DNA of 64,000 nt, from positions 4,898,001 to 4,962,000 of the forward strand of contig NZ_CP079863.1 in the NCBI RefSeq assembly GCF_025263485.1. The letters are read 5' to 3'. The position numbers and the translations under genes were made by a program. How positions within the stretch are numbered: the stretch's first letter is position 1; each line of letters begins with the position of its first letter. This DNA is from Mycobacterium sp. SMC-2 (GTDB lineage: Bacteria > Actinomycetota > Actinomycetes > Mycobacteriales > Mycobacteriaceae). Shown here in pieces: positions 1 through 10,206 of the stretch. The notes beneath the pieces are model-generated. The model had not been told where the DNA came from. It was given only the letters and a program-made list of their open reading frames with translations, and ran no database searches.

Positions 1-1867
1 CCTCGGCCAGCGCGACCTGCATCGCGAAGATCGTCGGCTGCACCCGGTCGATGCCGGTCACTACCTCCGGCACCGACATCGCCTCGGTGACCGAGAACCC
101 CGATTCCGCCGCGATCAGCGGCTCCATCGCGGCGATCGTCGCGGCGAACACCGGCTCGCGCGCCAGCAGTTCGGCGCCCATACGCGACCACTGCGAACCC
201 TGCCCGGAGAACACCCACACCGGGCCGCGGTCGTCCTGCCCGACGGCGGGCCCGTACGGGATGTCGCTGTCGGCGACGCCGCGCAGGGCCGCGCTCAGTT
301 CGCCGAAGTTGCTCGCCGACACCACGGTTCGCACCGGCCGGTGTGCGCGGCGGCGCGCCAGCGTGTAGCCGAGGTCCCGCAGGCCCGTGTCACCGGCGTG
401 CTCGTCGACCCAAGCGGCCAGCCGGGCGGCGGTGACGCGCAGTTGCTCCGCGGAGGTGGCCGATACCGGAAACAACAACGCCCCGCCGAGGTTCGGCGCG
501 GCCGTCGGCTCGGCGGGCGCATGTTCCGGTGCCTGTTCTAGAACGGCGTGCACGTTGGTGCCGGACATCCCGTACGACGACACCGCCGCGCGCCGCGGGT
601 GCCGGCCGTCGGTGGGCCACGGCGTGTTGGCCTGCGGCACGAACAGTTCCGTCTCGATCCGGGCGATCTCGTCGGGCAGGCGGGTGAAGTGCAGGTTCCG
701 CGGCACCGTGCCGTGCTGCAGGGCAAGGATCGCCTTCATCAACCCCAGCGGTCCGGAGGTTGACTGCAGGTGCCCGAAGTTCGTCTTCACCGAACCCAGC
801 GCGCAGGGCCCCCCGGTTCCGTACACGGCGGCCAGGCTCGAGTATTCGATCGGGTCCCCCACTGGGGTGCCGGTCCCGTGCGCCTCGACGAAGCCGACCG
901 TGGTGGCGTCGACGCCGGCGACATCCAGGGCCTTTTGGTAGACGGCCACCTGGGCGGTCTCCGAGGGCGCCGCGATGCTCACGGTGCGGCCGTCCTGGTT
1001 GGCGGCGGTGCCGCGCAGTACGGCCAGGACGCGGTCCCGGTCGCGTTGCGCGTCGTCGAGCCGCTTGAGCAGCAACATGACGCAGCCCTCGCCCGACACG
1101 AAGCCGTCCGCCTGCGCGTCGAAGGCGTGGCAGCGGCCGGTCGGCGACAGCATGCCCTGCAGCGATCCCGAGACGGACTTCCGCGGCTCCAGGGTCACGA
1201 CGACGCCGCCGGCCAGCGCGAGATCGCTTTCACCGCTGTTCAGGCTGCCGCAGGCCTGGTGGACGGCCATCAACCCCGACGAGCACGCGGTGTCCACGGT
1301 GACCGCCGGGCCGTGCAGACCGAGGGTGTAGGCGACCCGCCCCGACGCGAAGCTGTTGCTGGTGCCGGTGAATCCGTACGGGCCCTCGGCGGCGCCGCAG
1401 TCGGCGGACAGCAGTTCGTAGTCGCCGTGCGTCAGCCCGACGAAGACGCCGGTCTGTGAGCGGGACAGGCCGGCGGGATCGAGGCCCGCGTGCTCGATGG
1501 CGTCCCAGGACGTTTCCAGCAGCAGGCGGTGTTGCGGGTCGATCGCGGTGGCTTCGCGCTCGGTCATGCCGAAGAAATCGCAGTCAAAGCCGCCGACGTC
1601 GTCCAGGAAGGCCCCCCACCGCGTCACCGAGCGGCCGGGCACGCCGGGTTCGGGGTCGTAGTACAGGTCCGCGTCCCACCGGTCGGCGGGAATCTCCCCC
1701 ACGAAATCGTCGCCGCGCAACAATGCCTCCCACAGCTGTTGCGGAGAATCGATGCCGCCGGGAAGTCGGCAGGCCATACCGATGACGGCAACGGGTGTGG
1801 CAGTTGCGGCACGCAATGTGTGCGGTCCCCTGTTCTCGCCCAACGGCGTTGGGCGGTCGGCGGCCAT
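1..1867 (-). CDS. pks3: Mycobacterial type I polyketide synthase, N-terminal part (partial at window edge)
   Basis: Iterative reducing PKS of the mycocerosic acid synthase type, which builds methyl-branched chains for cell-envelope acyltrehaloses or related lipids. Translation of the minus strand gives a full ketosynthase domain starting about residue 22 ([14 protein letters not shown]), with active-site Cys195 in VDTACSSG, then VEAHGTGTP and KTNFGHLQ carrying the two catalytic histidines, a linker, and the start of an acyltransferase domain (GQGSQW) before the window ends. About 622 residues are present of a protein usually over 2,000. The ATG at 1867 is used; an in-frame ATG at 1909 would add 14 residues. 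The neighbouring dapC-like and fdxC genes match the Rv1177-Rv1180 neighbourhood of M. tuberculosis, which supports the pks3 assignment; the paralog cannot be proven without the rest. Confidence 0.85.
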   Translation of the reverse strand, partial: MAADRPTPLGENRGPHTLRAATATPVAVIGMACRLPGGIDSPQQLWEALLRGDDFVGEIPADRWDADLYYDPEPGVPGRSVTRWGAFLDDVGGFDCDFFGMTEREATAIDPQHRLLLETSWDAIEHAGLDPAGLSRSQTGVFVGLTHGDYELLSADCGAAEGPYGFTGTSNSFASGRVAYTLGLHGPAVTVDTACSSGLMAVHQACGSLNSGESDLALAGGVVVTLEPRKSVSGSLQGMLSPTGRCHAFDAQADGFVSGEGCVMLLLKRLDDAQRDRDRVLAVLRGTAANQDGRTVSIAAPSETAQVAVYQKALDVAGVDATTVGFVEAHGTGTPVGDPIEYSSLAAVYGTGGPCALGSVKTNFGHLQSTSGPLGLMKAILALQHGTVPRNLHFTRLPDEIARIETELFVPQANTPWPTDGRHPRRAAVSSYGMSGTNVHAVLEQAPEHAPAEPTAAPNLGGALLFPVSATSAEQLRVTAARLAAWVDEHAGDTGLRDLGYTLARRRAHRPVRTVVSASNFGELSAALRGVADSDIPYGPAVGQDDRGPVWVFSGQGSQWSRMGAELLAREPVFAATIAAMEPLIAAESGFSVTEAMSVPEVVTGIDRVQPTIFAMQVALAE

Positions 1868-1909
1868 AACGCTCAGCAGAGCCCCCCTGTGCGCATCGGC
1901 GCGCACCAT

Positions 1910-2210
1910 CTCTAACGCATTCGGGCTCAGGATTCGTATGTGCGGGTGTCAGCTTACCGACCTAACCCCCTCAGCTTAGCCGGTCGGGGCAATATCGCCG
2001 CGCGCCAAGTTTCGCGGTGAACCGCCGTGAAACCCATGTTGGGACTTTGAGATCCACAATTCGTCCGGCACTGCGTCGACGCTCGTGACGCCCGGATGGC
2101 GCCGTAGGAATACGGACCCACCGGGAATCGCTCGCCAGTTCCGCCCACGGCGCGACCCGGGCCGACCGCACAGTGCCGAAACCCTCTCGCCCGCAGCTCG
2201 ATTCGGGAGG
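1910..2210. other. Intergenic region upstream of the PKS gene
   Basis: About 300 bp between the PKS start and the stop of the permease gene, both on the minus strand. It must hold the PKS promoter. I see no convincing ORF, hairpin or repeat in it; long open frames crossing it run antisense into the permease and have no protein-like composition. Confidence 0.5.
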
Positions 2211-4574
2211 TTACGTGGTGCCCCTGTCCCCGGATTCGCCGGACTCGACGACCTTCGCGGGGTCCTCGATCACGTGATACACCGGATCGACCATGGATAT
2301 GGGCCGGTTGCCCATCTGGCGGGCCTTTCCGGTGATCCTCAAGACCTGGCCGGGCTGGATGTCGGCGCCGCCATGGCCGGGGCGGAAGGTGATCTTCATT
2401 TCCCCGCTGTTGTCCCCGATGACGACCTGCCGAAAGGTGCGCCCGCGGTCGGTGACGTCCTCGACCTCGTTGACCCGCCCTTCGACGGTGGCCCGTTGCC
2501 CCGAGATCAGGCCGGCCACCAGGATCACCGACGCCGGCCGCTCGGGGTGCTCGTAGGCTTCCACCTTCTCGTCCTCGCCGCGGGACACCCACGCTTCGAG
2601 CTTGTCGATCTCCTGCGCGATCCGCTGCTCGAAGGTGTCGGGGTAGGCCTCCTTGATGCGCGATTCCACGTCGTAGGGCACGATCGTCGCCGCCGCATCG
2701 GGGATCAGGCTCACCGCGCGGGAGATCTTGTCCGCGGTGCGGTCATGCAGCAGCCGGCCCAGCAGCCGCGCGAACGTCCGGCGCGGCAGCAGCACGGTTA
2801 CGTTGGTGCGCGGTTGGTCCTCGCGCGCCTTGGCGACCAGTAGCTGCGCGGCCCGGCTGACCCGCCGGTCGGGGCAGTCCACCACCCGCAGCGGGGTGTC
2901 GAGATCGAAGTGATCCCAGCGCTTGCGCAGTTGCGCGGCGTGGGCCGGGTCGACCATGAAATGCACCGCGGTCAGTTCGTCGGCGCGCAATCCCTTGCCG
3001 TAGCGCAACGCTTCGATCACCGCCAGGTCGACCGAGTCGACGAACACGAACACCCGATGGTGCGCGTACTTCACCAACTCCGGGCGGTCGGTGCGGAACA
3101 TCTCGAGAATGGCTGCCTCGGCGCGGTATTCGCGGTTCAGCCGCATCAGCATGAACACCAGCAAGGGGAACACGACGACCACCAGCCAGGCGCCCTCGGT
3201 GAATTTGGCCACCGCGAAGATGCCGACCACGATCGTCGACAGGATCGCCGCGGACAGGTTGATCGCCAGGCGGCGGCGCCATGCCGGTTCGCGGTGCGTC
3301 AGATGGTGTCTGGTCATCCCGTAGCCGGCCATCGAGAACCCCGTGAACACCCCGATCGCGTAGAACGGGACCAGCGCGCTCACCGAGCCGCCGGTCACCA
3401 CCAGCAACACCACCGACAGCGCCGTCAGGGTGATGATGCCGTTCGAAAAGACCAGGCGGTGCCCGCGTTTGGTGAGCTGGCGCGGCAGGAAGCGGTCCTC
3501 GGCGACGAAACTGGCCAGCGCCGGGAATCCGTTGAAACTGGTGTTCGCGCCGGTGAACAGGATGGCGGCGGTCGCGGCCTGGACCAGAACGAAGAAGACG
3601 TCGCCGATCACGCCGCTTCCGAAGACGGCGCGGCCGATCTGCGACAGCACCGACGGGTATTCGGTGAGATGCGGCGTCGCGTGCGTGACGTGCGCCAGGT
3701 AGGCGACGCCGGCCAGCAGCAGGCCCAGGATCGTGGCCATGGCGGTGAGCACCCGGCGCGCGTTGCGTCCCTGGGGCTTTCGGAAGTAATCGACCGTATT
3801 GGAGATCGCCTCCACCCCCGTCAGCGACGAACCCCCGTTGGCGAACGCGCGCAGCAACACCAAAATGGTGGCACCGAGCACCAACCCGTTGCCCTGGTGG
3901 ACCGGCACGGTGCCGGCCATGCGCGCGGGATCGTAAACCGGCAGATTCCCCATAGCCGCGCGAATCACGCCGACCACGATGGTCAGGCCGACCATGACGA
4001 TGAAGGAGTAGGTCGCCACCGCGAACGGCAGGCCCGCCTCCTTCAGGCCACGCAGGTTCGCGTAGCAGATGACAAGCACCACACCGACCGTGAGTTCGAG
4101 GCTGTACGGGCCCAGGGCGGGGATCGCCGAGACCACCGCCACGGTCCCGGCCGCCGCCTGCACCGCGACGGTCACCACGTAGTCGATCAGCAGCGCGGCG
4201 GCGGCGATCTGCGCCACCCGGGGCCCGAAATTGTCGCGCGCGACGATGTAGGAGCCGCCCGCCCGGGTGTAGGCCATCACCACCTGCCGATACGAGGCGG
4301 CCACCAGCACCAGGATCAGCAGGATGACACCGGTGATGGGAAGCAGCAGCAGGAAGGCGGCCAGCCCGGCGTGTGGCAGCAGTTCGATCAGGATCTGCTC
4401 CGGACCGTAGGCGACGGATGACACCGCGTCCGGCGAAAGGGCCCCCAGTGCAACCCCATTCGACAATTTCTCGGCGGCGATGTCCTCGGTGATGAGGGGC
4501 TTTCCCAGGAACACCCGCTTGACGATGTCCCCGACGGACAGGGGGATGCGCAGCTTGCCGGCCGACGTCGTCAC
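2211..4574 (-). CDS. APC-superfamily permease with C-terminal cytosolic and OB-fold-like domains
   Basis: Probable amino-acid or polyamine transporter, about 787 residues. The first ~500 residues contain roughly twelve hydrophobic segments, with the APC-typical ALSPDAVSSVAYGPEQ near the start and GVEAISNTVDYF in the middle. The remaining ~280 residues are soluble: a region with VFVFVDSVDLAVIEAL and NVTVLLPRRTF resembling universal-stress-like folds, then a final ~90 residues (ATVEGRVNEVEDVTDRG, GEMKITFRPG, GQVLRITGKAR) that read like an OB-fold. Start GTG 4574 was chosen because AAGGA lies 8 nt upstream and the residues before it are arginine-rich without structure. Substrate unknown. I do not recall an equivalent at this position in M. 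tuberculosis. Confidence 0.85.
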   Translation of the reverse strand: MTTSAGKLRIPLSVGDIVKRVFLGKPLITEDIAAEKLSNGVALGALSPDAVSSVAYGPEQILIELLPHAGLAAFLLLLPITGVILLILVLVAASYRQVVMAYTRAGGSYIVARDNFGPRVAQIAAAALLIDYVVTVAVQAAAGTVAVVSAIPALGPYSLELTVGVVLVICYANLRGLKEAGLPFAVATYSFIVMVGLTIVVGVIRAAMGNLPVYDPARMAGTVPVHQGNGLVLGATILVLLRAFANGGSSLTGVEAISNTVDYFRKPQGRNARRVLTAMATILGLLLAGVAYLAHVTHATPHLTEYPSVLSQIGRAVFGSGVIGDVFFVLVQAATAAILFTGANTSFNGFPALASFVAEDRFLPRQLTKRGHRLVFSNGIITLTALSVVLLVVTGGSVSALVPFYAIGVFTGFSMAGYGMTRHHLTHREPAWRRRLAINLSAAILSTIVVGIFAVAKFTEGAWLVVVVFPLLVFMLMRLNREYRAEAAILEMFRTDRPELVKYAHHRVFVFVDSVDLAVIEALRYGKGLRADELTAVHFMVDPAHAAQLRKRWDHFDLDTPLRVVDCPDRRVSRAAQLLVAKAREDQPRTNVTVLLPRRTFARLLGRLLHDRTADKISRAVSLIPDAAATIVPYDVESRIKEAYPDTFEQRIAQEIDKLEAWVSRGEDEKVEAYEHPERPASVILVAGLISGQRATVEGRVNEVEDVTDRGRTFRQVVIGDNSGEMKITFRPGHGGADIQPGQVLRITGKARQMGNRPISMVDPVYHVIEDPAKVVESGESGDRGTT

Positions 4575-4669
4575 GACCACCGTCCTTACCCGAGGTTGAG
4601 CGGGCGAAACACCTCCGATGCATTGTGCACGTTCGGCGCCGCGACGGGCGGGCAACCGGTGGGTGCCGG

Positions 4670-5755
4670 CTAGGCGAGCCGCCGCACCGCGGCGGCGATC
4701 CGCTCGTCGGTGGCCGTCAACGCGATCCGCACGTGTCGCGCGCCGCGCGGACCGTAGAAGTGCCCGGGCGCCACCAGGATGCCGCGTTCGGCCAGCCAGC
4801 GGACGCTGTCGCCGCACGACTCGCCGCGCGTGGCCCACAGGTAGAGGCCGGCTTCGGAGTGCTCGATGGCGAATCCGGCCGCGCGCAGCGCCGGCAGCAA
4901 CGCGGCCCGCCGCCGTTCGTAGCGCTCCCGCTGCGCCCGCTCGTGCGCGTCGTCGTCCAGGGCGGCGACCATGGCCGCCTGCACCGGCGTCGGCACCATC
5001 ATCCCGGCGTGTTTGCGCACCGCCAGTAGCTCGGCCACCAGATCGGGGTCACCGGCGACGAATCCGGCCCGGTAACCGGCCAGCGACGAGCTCTTCGACA
5101 GCGAGTGGATCGCAAGCAGCCCGCCATGGTCGCCGTCGCAGACCGACGGATGCAGGATCGACAGCGGTTGGGCCTCCCAGCCCAGGCCCAGGTAACACTC
5201 GTCGGAAGCCACGACGCTGCCCCGCTCGCGCGCCCAGCCGACCACTTTGCGCAGGTGGTCGACACCCAGCACGCGCCCGGTCGGGTTGCTCGGGGAGTTG
5301 AGGTAGACCAGCGCCGGCGATTGCGGGCCCAACTGGGTCAACGAATCGGCCCGCAGCACCGTCGCCCCGGCCAGCCGGGCCCCGACGTCGTAGGTCGGAT
5401 ACGCCAGCTCGGGCACCACGATGCCATCCGCGGGCCCCAGCCCCAGCAGGGTCGGGAGCCACGCGATGAGCTCCTTGGTGCCGATCACCGGCAACACGTC
5501 GGCCTCGGCCAGCCCGGTGACACCGAAGCGGCGGCCCAGCGCGGCGACCGCCGCTTGACGCAGTCGCGGGGTGCCGGCGGTGGCGGGATATCCGGGCGCG
5601 GACCCGGCGGCCGCCAGCGCCTCCTGTATCACCGGCGCGACCGGGTCGACCGGAGTCCCCACGGACAGGTCGACGATCCCGTCGGGATGGGAGCCGGCCA
5701 GCGCTTTGGCGTCGGCCAGGGTGTCCCAGGGGAACTCCGGCAGGGACGCCGACAC
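4670..5755 (-). CDS. dapC: Succinyldiaminopimelate transaminase-type aminotransferase (Rv1178-like)
   Basis: PLP-dependent fold-type I aminotransferase of 361 residues, the length of the M. tuberculosis Rv1178 product. Visible features are NSPSNPTGR, the DECYLGL aspartate/tyrosine region, the PLP lysine in HSLSKSSSLAGYRAGF and a C-terminal arginine region (GARHVRIALT). The family is usually annotated as N-succinyl-LL-diaminopimelate aminotransferase of lysine/DAP synthesis, although M. tuberculosis has a second candidate (Rv0858c), so the in vivo substrate is not certain. GTG 5755 gives the MSASLPEFPWDTLADAKALAG start seen in relatives. It lies 53 bp downstream of the ferredoxin gene on the same strand and is probably cotranscribed with it. 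Confidence 0.85.
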   Translation of the reverse strand: MSASLPEFPWDTLADAKALAGSHPDGIVDLSVGTPVDPVAPVIQEALAAAGSAPGYPATAGTPRLRQAAVAALGRRFGVTGLAEADVLPVIGTKELIAWLPTLLGLGPADGIVVPELAYPTYDVGARLAGATVLRADSLTQLGPQSPALVYLNSPSNPTGRVLGVDHLRKVVGWARERGSVVASDECYLGLGWEAQPLSILHPSVCDGDHGGLLAIHSLSKSSSLAGYRAGFVAGDPDLVAELLAVRKHAGMMVPTPVQAAMVAALDDDAHERAQRERYERRRAALLPALRAAGFAIEHSEAGLYLWATRGESCGDSVRWLAERGILVAPGHFYGPRGARHVRIALTATDERIAAAVRRLA

Positions 5756-5808
5756 CCGCCCGCGTGCGGCGCGCGGCCTCACCCCGGGCTGCTGCAGCAC
5801 CGGCTCGC

Positions 5809-6135
5809 TCAGTCGCCCTCGCCCTGCGGCGGCAGATCCTTGACCACCTGCGGGTCGTTCTCGGTCATGCCGACCTTGGCGGCGCCGCCCGGCGATCCCA
5901 GCTCGGTGAAGAAGTCGGCGTTGATCTGCGTGTACTGGCTCCACTGCTCGGGCACATCGTCTTCGTAGTAGATGGCCTCCACCGGGCAGACCGGCTCGCA
6001 CGCCCCGCAGTCGACGCACTCGTCCGGGTGGATGTAGAGCATCCGCGCGCCTTCGTAGATGCAGTCGACCGGGCACTCCTCGATGCATGCCTTGTCTTTG
6101 ATGTCGACACAGGGCTCGGCGATCGTGTAGGTCAC
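5809..6135 (-). CDS. fdxC: 7Fe ferredoxin (3Fe-4S/4Fe-4S) FdxC
   Basis: Small electron carrier of 108 residues. The N-terminal half has the two cluster-binding segments of a seven-iron ferredoxin: CVDIKDKACIEECPVDCIYEG and CVDCGACEPVCPVEAIYYEDD. The C-terminal tail is acidic, as in other actinobacterial FdxC proteins. GTG 6135 is preferred to ATG 6150 because a strong GGAGGAG ribosome-binding site lies just upstream of the GTG and the protein then begins MTYTIAEPC as in M. tuberculosis Rv1177. First gene of a probable fdxC-dapC unit. Confidence 0.93.
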   Translation of the reverse strand: MTYTIAEPCVDIKDKACIEECPVDCIYEGARMLYIHPDECVDCGACEPVCPVEAIYYEDDVPEQWSQYTQINADFFTELGSPGGAAKVGMTENDPQVVKDLPPQGEGD

Positions 6136-6511
6136 AGACGTCTCCTCCATGTACTACTTCGGTGTGGGCTGCTCTTCGGCTCGCGCCAGGTGCACTCGGC
6201 CGCTCCAGACAAAGCTTTCGGTTACTGATACTAGACGTAGCACATACAGGTCAACTACTTGGCACGCCCGTTAAATCAACGATCTAAGACTGCCAGTCTC
6301 GCACCCTGCGACCCGGGTCGCTTTCGCGGAGGGCGAACAGGGTCCACGCCCCGGATGACCTGCAGAAAGTCGCGCTTCGGTGGCGCCCCGCGATATCTGT
6401 TGCGATGGAAGGCTGCTCGCGGCGCCTGGTAATCTCGTCAAAAGGCGGCAGCCGTGGGGCAAATGTCGTCGCCGTGCTAGCGGTGCATTAACAGGGGAAG
6501 GGTGTCCACAC
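6136..6511. other. Divergent intergenic region between fdxC and the TB8.4-like gene
   Basis: About 375 bp separating two divergently transcribed genes, so it should carry both promoters. On the minus strand a TTGACC (6254 to 6249) and a TAGTAT (6233 to 6228) with 15 bp between them form a plausible fdxC promoter, with slightly short spacing. For the rightward gene only a purine-rich ribosome-binding site (AGGGGAAGGG) just before the start is evident. No ORF is convincing. Confidence 0.5.
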
Positions 6512-6847
6512 ATGGTGAGGCTGTCGTTGACCAAATTGACCGTTGCGGTTGGCAGCGCGGCAGTGGCGTTGACCGCCGCGGCCGGCATGGCGTCCGCGGA
6601 CCCGACGGACGCAATCATCAACACCACGTGCAACTACGGGCAGGTGATCGCCGCGCTCAACGCCACCGATCCGGCGGCCGCGACGCAGTTGAACAGCTCG
6701 CCGCTGGCGCAGTCCTACATCCGCAGCTTCTTGGCCTCGCCGCCGCCCAAGCGCCAGCAGATGGCCCAGCAGATCCAGTCGATGCCGTCGGCGATGAAGT
6801 ACTACGACGACATCAACCAGGTCGCGAACACCTGTAACAACTTCTGA
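6512..6847 (+). CDS. Secreted low-molecular-weight antigen, TB8.4 (Rv1174c) family
   Basis: Exported 111-residue protein. A signal peptide runs from MVRLSLTKLTVAVGSAAVAL to a likely signal-peptidase site in ASADP around residue 29. The mature part has two cysteines, one early (NTTCNYGQV) and one at the end (ANTCNNF), which can form a disulfide. The sequence closely follows the M. tuberculosis T-cell antigen TB8.4, including INTTCNYGQV.AALNATDP and LAQSYIRSFLASPPP. It has a heme-degrading hemophore-like helical look, but its function is unknown. Its position beside fdxC and fbiC matches M. tuberculosis. Confidence 0.9.
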   Translation: MVRLSLTKLTVAVGSAAVALTAAAGMASADPTDAIINTTCNYGQVIAALNATDPAAATQLNSSPLAQSYIRSFLASPPPKRQQMAQQIQSMPSAMKYYDDINQVANTCNNF

Positions 6848-7048
6848 CCCGAGCGCACACGCGGTTCAGTAACCGCTGAGTAGGCCGCGCACGCGGCCCA
6901 GGGTTTTCGGGTCCGACGCGGCCTCGCACCGGGTGCCCGCGTCGGGTCGTCTCCGCTGCACCGCGTCCACGAAGGGACGCCACTGCGGGAACCGGGTCGT
7001 CGTCGATACGTCGGCTCGCGGCATCGGGGATACCCGCGCCTAAAACCG

Positions 7049-9727
7049 CTAAGCCGCCCGCGGGGCGTACGTGGTGGTGCGTTGCCGCGCCGGGCGCCCG
7101 ATCCCCTCGGCGATCGCGGTCAGCTCCTCGACGGTCTTGGCCGACCCGTGCTCGGAGCCGGCCATCCGCGAGATGGTCTCCTCCATCAGCGTGCCGCCCA
7201 GATCGTTGGCACCGCCGTTGAGCATCACCTGGGTGCGCTCGACGCCCAACTTGACCCAGCTGGTCTGAATCTGGGAAATGCGGCCGTGCAACATGATTCG
7301 CGCCAACGCGTGCACGGCCCGATTGTCGCGGTGGGTGGGGCCGGGACGGGCCGCGCCGGCCAGATACAACGGCGAGCTCTGGTGCACGAACGGCAACGGC
7401 ACGAACTCGGTGAACCCGCCGGTGCGGTCCTGGATCCCGCGCAACACGTTGAGGTGGCCCACCCAGTGTCGCGGGCTGTCGACGTGCCCGTACATCATCG
7501 TCGACGACGATCGCAGGCCCACCTCGTGTGCGGTGGTCACGATGTCGATCCACTCCGACGTCGGTAGCTTGCCCTTGGTCAGCACCCAGCGCACTTCGTC
7601 GTCCAGGATCTCGGCGGCCGTGCCCGGGATGGTGTCCAGCCCGGCCTCGCGCAGGCTGATCAGCCACTCGCGCACGCTGAGCCCACTCTTGGTCACGCCG
7701 TTGGCGATTTCCATCGGCGAGAAGGCGTGCACGTGCATCGACGGCACCCGCGCCTTGACGGCGCGGACCAGGTCGGCGTAGCCGGTGACGGGCAACTCCG
7801 GGTCGATCCCACCCTGCATGCACACCTCGGTGGCGCCCTCGACGTACGCCTCCCAGGCGCGGTTCGCCACCTCTTCGGTGGACAGCGAATACGCGTCGGC
7901 GTCGCCCTTGCGCTGCGCGAACGCGCAGAACCGGCAACCGGTATAGCAGATGTTGGTGAAGTTGATGTTGCGGTTCACGACGAACGTCACGTCGTCACCG
8001 ACCGTGTCGCGGCGCAGAGAATCCGCCAGGGCGACAACGGCTTCCAGTGCCGGCCCGTCGGCGGTCGCCAGCGCCAGGTACTCGCCGTCGCTGCAGCCGG
8101 CGGGGTCGCGCTCGGCGGCCCTAAGGGCGGCGAGCACATCGGTGTCGATGCGCTCGGGGGCCCGCGCGGCCAGCTCGTGCACGTGCGCGCGGATGGATTC
8201 CCAGTCGCCGAAGGCGCTGTCCAGATCGCTGCGGGCTTCGGTGGAGCGGCCCTCGGTGTCGATCGCCGCGCCCAGATCGACGCGCCCGGCGGACGAAACA
8301 TCGTCGGGCTCCTGCCAGGGCAGCCCGGCCGGGTTGACGTCGCGGGCCAGGCCGGTCGCCGGATCGGCCAGCGCCATCACGTGTCCGCGCACCCGCGGGT
8401 CGATCCACGCCGCACCCGCTTGCACATACCGCGGCTGGGCGGTCAGTCGCTGGACGAGTTCGTATCCGGCCGCGGCGGTGATGTCGGCCAGCTCGTCGAG
8501 CGCGGGCCATGGGCGCTCGGGGTTGACGTGATCGGGCGTCAGCGGCGACACGCCGCCCCAGTCGTCGACGCCGGCGCGGACCAGCGCCAGGCACTCCTCG
8601 CGGGACACCAGGTTGGGCGGCGCCTGGATGCGCATGCCGGGGCCGAGCACCAGCCGCGCAACCGCCACCGTCGCCAGGTAGTCGTCGATCCCCGCGTCGG
8701 GAACGGCGGCCATGGCGGTGTGTTCCTTGGCCCGGAAGTTCTGCACGATCACTTCTTGAACGTGCCCGAACTCCTTGTGCGACTTGCGAATCGCGTGCAA
8801 GGTTTCGGCGCGCTCGGTCAGCGTCTCGCCGATGCCGACCAGCAGGCCGGTGGTGAACGGAATGGACAGCCGCCCCGCATCGGTGAGCGCGCGCAGCCGC
8901 ACCGCCGGGTCTTTGTCCGGGCTGCCGTAGTGCGCAAGCCCTTTCGTTTCGAACAGCCGTCGCGACGTCGTCTCGAGCATCATGCCCATCGACGGCGCCA
9001 CCGGCTTCAGCCGGGCCATCTCCGACCAACTCATCACGCCGGGGTTCAGGTGTGGCAGCAGCCCGCTCTCTTCGAGCACCCTGATCGCCATGGCCCGCAC
9101 GTAGGACAGCGTGGAGTCGTAACCCCGTTCGCTGAGCCACTGCCCGGCCTCCGGCCACCGATCCTCGGGGCGGTCACCGAGGGTGAAAAGCGCTTCCTTG
9201 CAACCAAGTTCGGCCCCGCGCCGGGCGATGTCGAGGATCTCGTCCGGCTCGAGGTACATGCCTGCGCCCTGGGCGCGCAACCTGCCCGGAACGGTGACGA
9301 AGGTGCAGTAATGGCATGTGTCGCGGCACAAATGGGTGACCGGGATGAACACCTTGCGCGAATACGTGATCGGCAACCCGCCGCCGGGACCGCGCCGGCC
9401 GGCCGACACCAGACCCGCGTCGCGTACCCGCGCCGCACTGGCGCACAGATCCTCGAGGTCCGCGCCCCGCGCGGTCATCGCAACGGCCGCCTCATCGACG
9501 TTGAGCGCAACCCCGTCTCGAGCGCGGCGCAACACCCGCCGCAACGCCGACGCGCTGGTCTTCGAGTTAACCGCCGTCGGAACCACAGGATCAGGAAGAG
9601 CGGTAGGCCCCTCGCCCGGAATCAGCGGCACCTTCGTGTAACTTCCCCACGATCGAATTTCATCCGCGTGTCCCAACATGTGAAATTTTCTTCCGACCCG
9701 TACGGGCCCCGTCTGCGCAACAGTCAA
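7049..9727 (-). CDS. fbiC: FO synthase FbiC (bifunctional CofG/CofH)
   Basis: Radical-SAM enzyme that joins 5-amino-6-ribitylamino-uracil and tyrosine to make FO, the deazaflavin of coenzyme F420. Two radical-SAM modules are fused: an N-terminal CofG-like half with CRDTCHYC (Cys134, Cys138, Cys141) and a C-terminal CofH-like half with CYTGCRFC. The sequence is very close to M. tuberculosis FbiC throughout. The reading frame gives 892 residues against 856 in H37Rv; the extra ~36 N-terminal residues before TALPDPVVP may be non-coding, and an in-frame ATG at 9679 is an alternative. An F420-type oxidoreductase (Rv1155-like) is encoded at 40,786 in the same window. Confidence 0.95.
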   Translation of the reverse strand: MTVAQTGPVRVGRKFHMLGHADEIRSWGSYTKVPLIPGEGPTALPDPVVPTAVNSKTSASALRRVLRRARDGVALNVDEAAVAMTARGADLEDLCASAARVRDAGLVSAGRRGPGGGLPITYSRKVFIPVTHLCRDTCHYCTFVTVPGRLRAQGAGMYLEPDEILDIARRGAELGCKEALFTLGDRPEDRWPEAGQWLSERGYDSTLSYVRAMAIRVLEESGLLPHLNPGVMSWSEMARLKPVAPSMGMMLETTSRRLFETKGLAHYGSPDKDPAVRLRALTDAGRLSIPFTTGLLVGIGETLTERAETLHAIRKSHKEFGHVQEVIVQNFRAKEHTAMAAVPDAGIDDYLATVAVARLVLGPGMRIQAPPNLVSREECLALVRAGVDDWGGVSPLTPDHVNPERPWPALDELADITAAAGYELVQRLTAQPRYVQAGAAWIDPRVRGHVMALADPATGLARDVNPAGLPWQEPDDVSSAGRVDLGAAIDTEGRSTEARSDLDSAFGDWESIRAHVHELAARAPERIDTDVLAALRAAERDPAGCSDGEYLALATADGPALEAVVALADSLRRDTVGDDVTFVVNRNINFTNICYTGCRFCAFAQRKGDADAYSLSTEEVANRAWEAYVEGATEVCMQGGIDPELPVTGYADLVRAVKARVPSMHVHAFSPMEIANGVTKSGLSVREWLISLREAGLDTIPGTAAEILDDEVRWVLTKGKLPTSEWIDIVTTAHEVGLRSSSTMMYGHVDSPRHWVGHLNVLRGIQDRTGGFTEFVPLPFVHQSSPLYLAGAARPGPTHRDNRAVHALARIMLHGRISQIQTSWVKLGVERTQVMLNGGANDLGGTLMEETISRMAGSEHGSAKTVEELTAIAEGIGRPARQRTTTYAPRAA

Positions 9728-9789
9728 ACAGTAGCGGCAGGCCTACACCGCCAAGCGGGGACATCCCGGCCCGCGCGAACGCGCAAACG

Positions 9790-10206
9790 TCAGCCGCGGT
9801 GGCCGCGCCGCCACAGCACCCAGAAGGGCGGCACCACGCCGAGCACGATCAGCAGCAGAGCCCCGTAGGCCAGCACGCCGCGACCGCCCAGGATGACGTC
9901 GTCGGCGGGGCCGCCCATGCTGATCACCGCCACCGTCAAAAGCCACGTCCACAACGGGAGCGCGGCCAGCCGCGTCGACGTGGTCCACCGCCCGGCGGCC
10001 CACACCAGGGCGGCGTTGACCAATCCGGAGATCAATCCGCTGATGGGAAACGGGACGGCCCCGATATAGGAAGGCAGCAGCAGGGCCCCGGCCAATGCGG
10101 AGAGGACCCCGTCGACGGCCAACAGCGCCAGGACAACGAAGCGTATCGCGGGGTCTGTCGCGCCGCCGTCTTCGAGGGATGCGGCGCGCGGCCTGGTTTC
10201 GGTCAG
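9790..10206 (-). CDS. Small four-helix membrane protein (Rv1171-like)
   Basis: Conserved mycobacterial membrane protein, about 138 residues, four hydrophobic segments (FVVLALLAVDGVLSALAGALL, ISGLISGLVNAALVWAAG, LPLWTWLLTVAVIS, ALLLIVLGVVPPFWVLW). Function unknown. The usual N-terminus (TETRPRAASLEDGGATDPAIRF) begins directly after a CTG at 10206 that overlaps the stop codon of the tiny upstream gene as CTGA, so initiation by translational coupling at a CTG codon is likely. The alternatives GTG 10251 and ATG 10278 would overlap the upstream coding sequence deeply. It lies between mshB and fbiC as in M. tuberculosis. Confidence 0.75.
   Translation of the reverse strand: MTETRPRAASLEDGGATDPAIRFVVLALLAVDGVLSALAGALLLPSYIGAVPFPISGLISGLVNAALVWAAGRWTTSTRLAALPLWTWLLTVAVISMGGPADDVILGGRGVLAYGALLLIVLGVVPPFWVLWRRGHRG

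Noticed and set aside
2743..4623. 626-codon open frame on the minus strand inside the permease gene
   Set aside because: It is an alternative frame of the permease gene with Arg/Gly/Ala-rich, non-structured translation; the 2211-4574 frame has clear membrane helices.
7727..9868. 713-codon plus-strand frame opposite fbiC
   Set aside because: Antisense frame kept open by high GC at third positions; translation is His/Arg/Gly-rich with no domain, while FbiC on the other strand is unmistakable.
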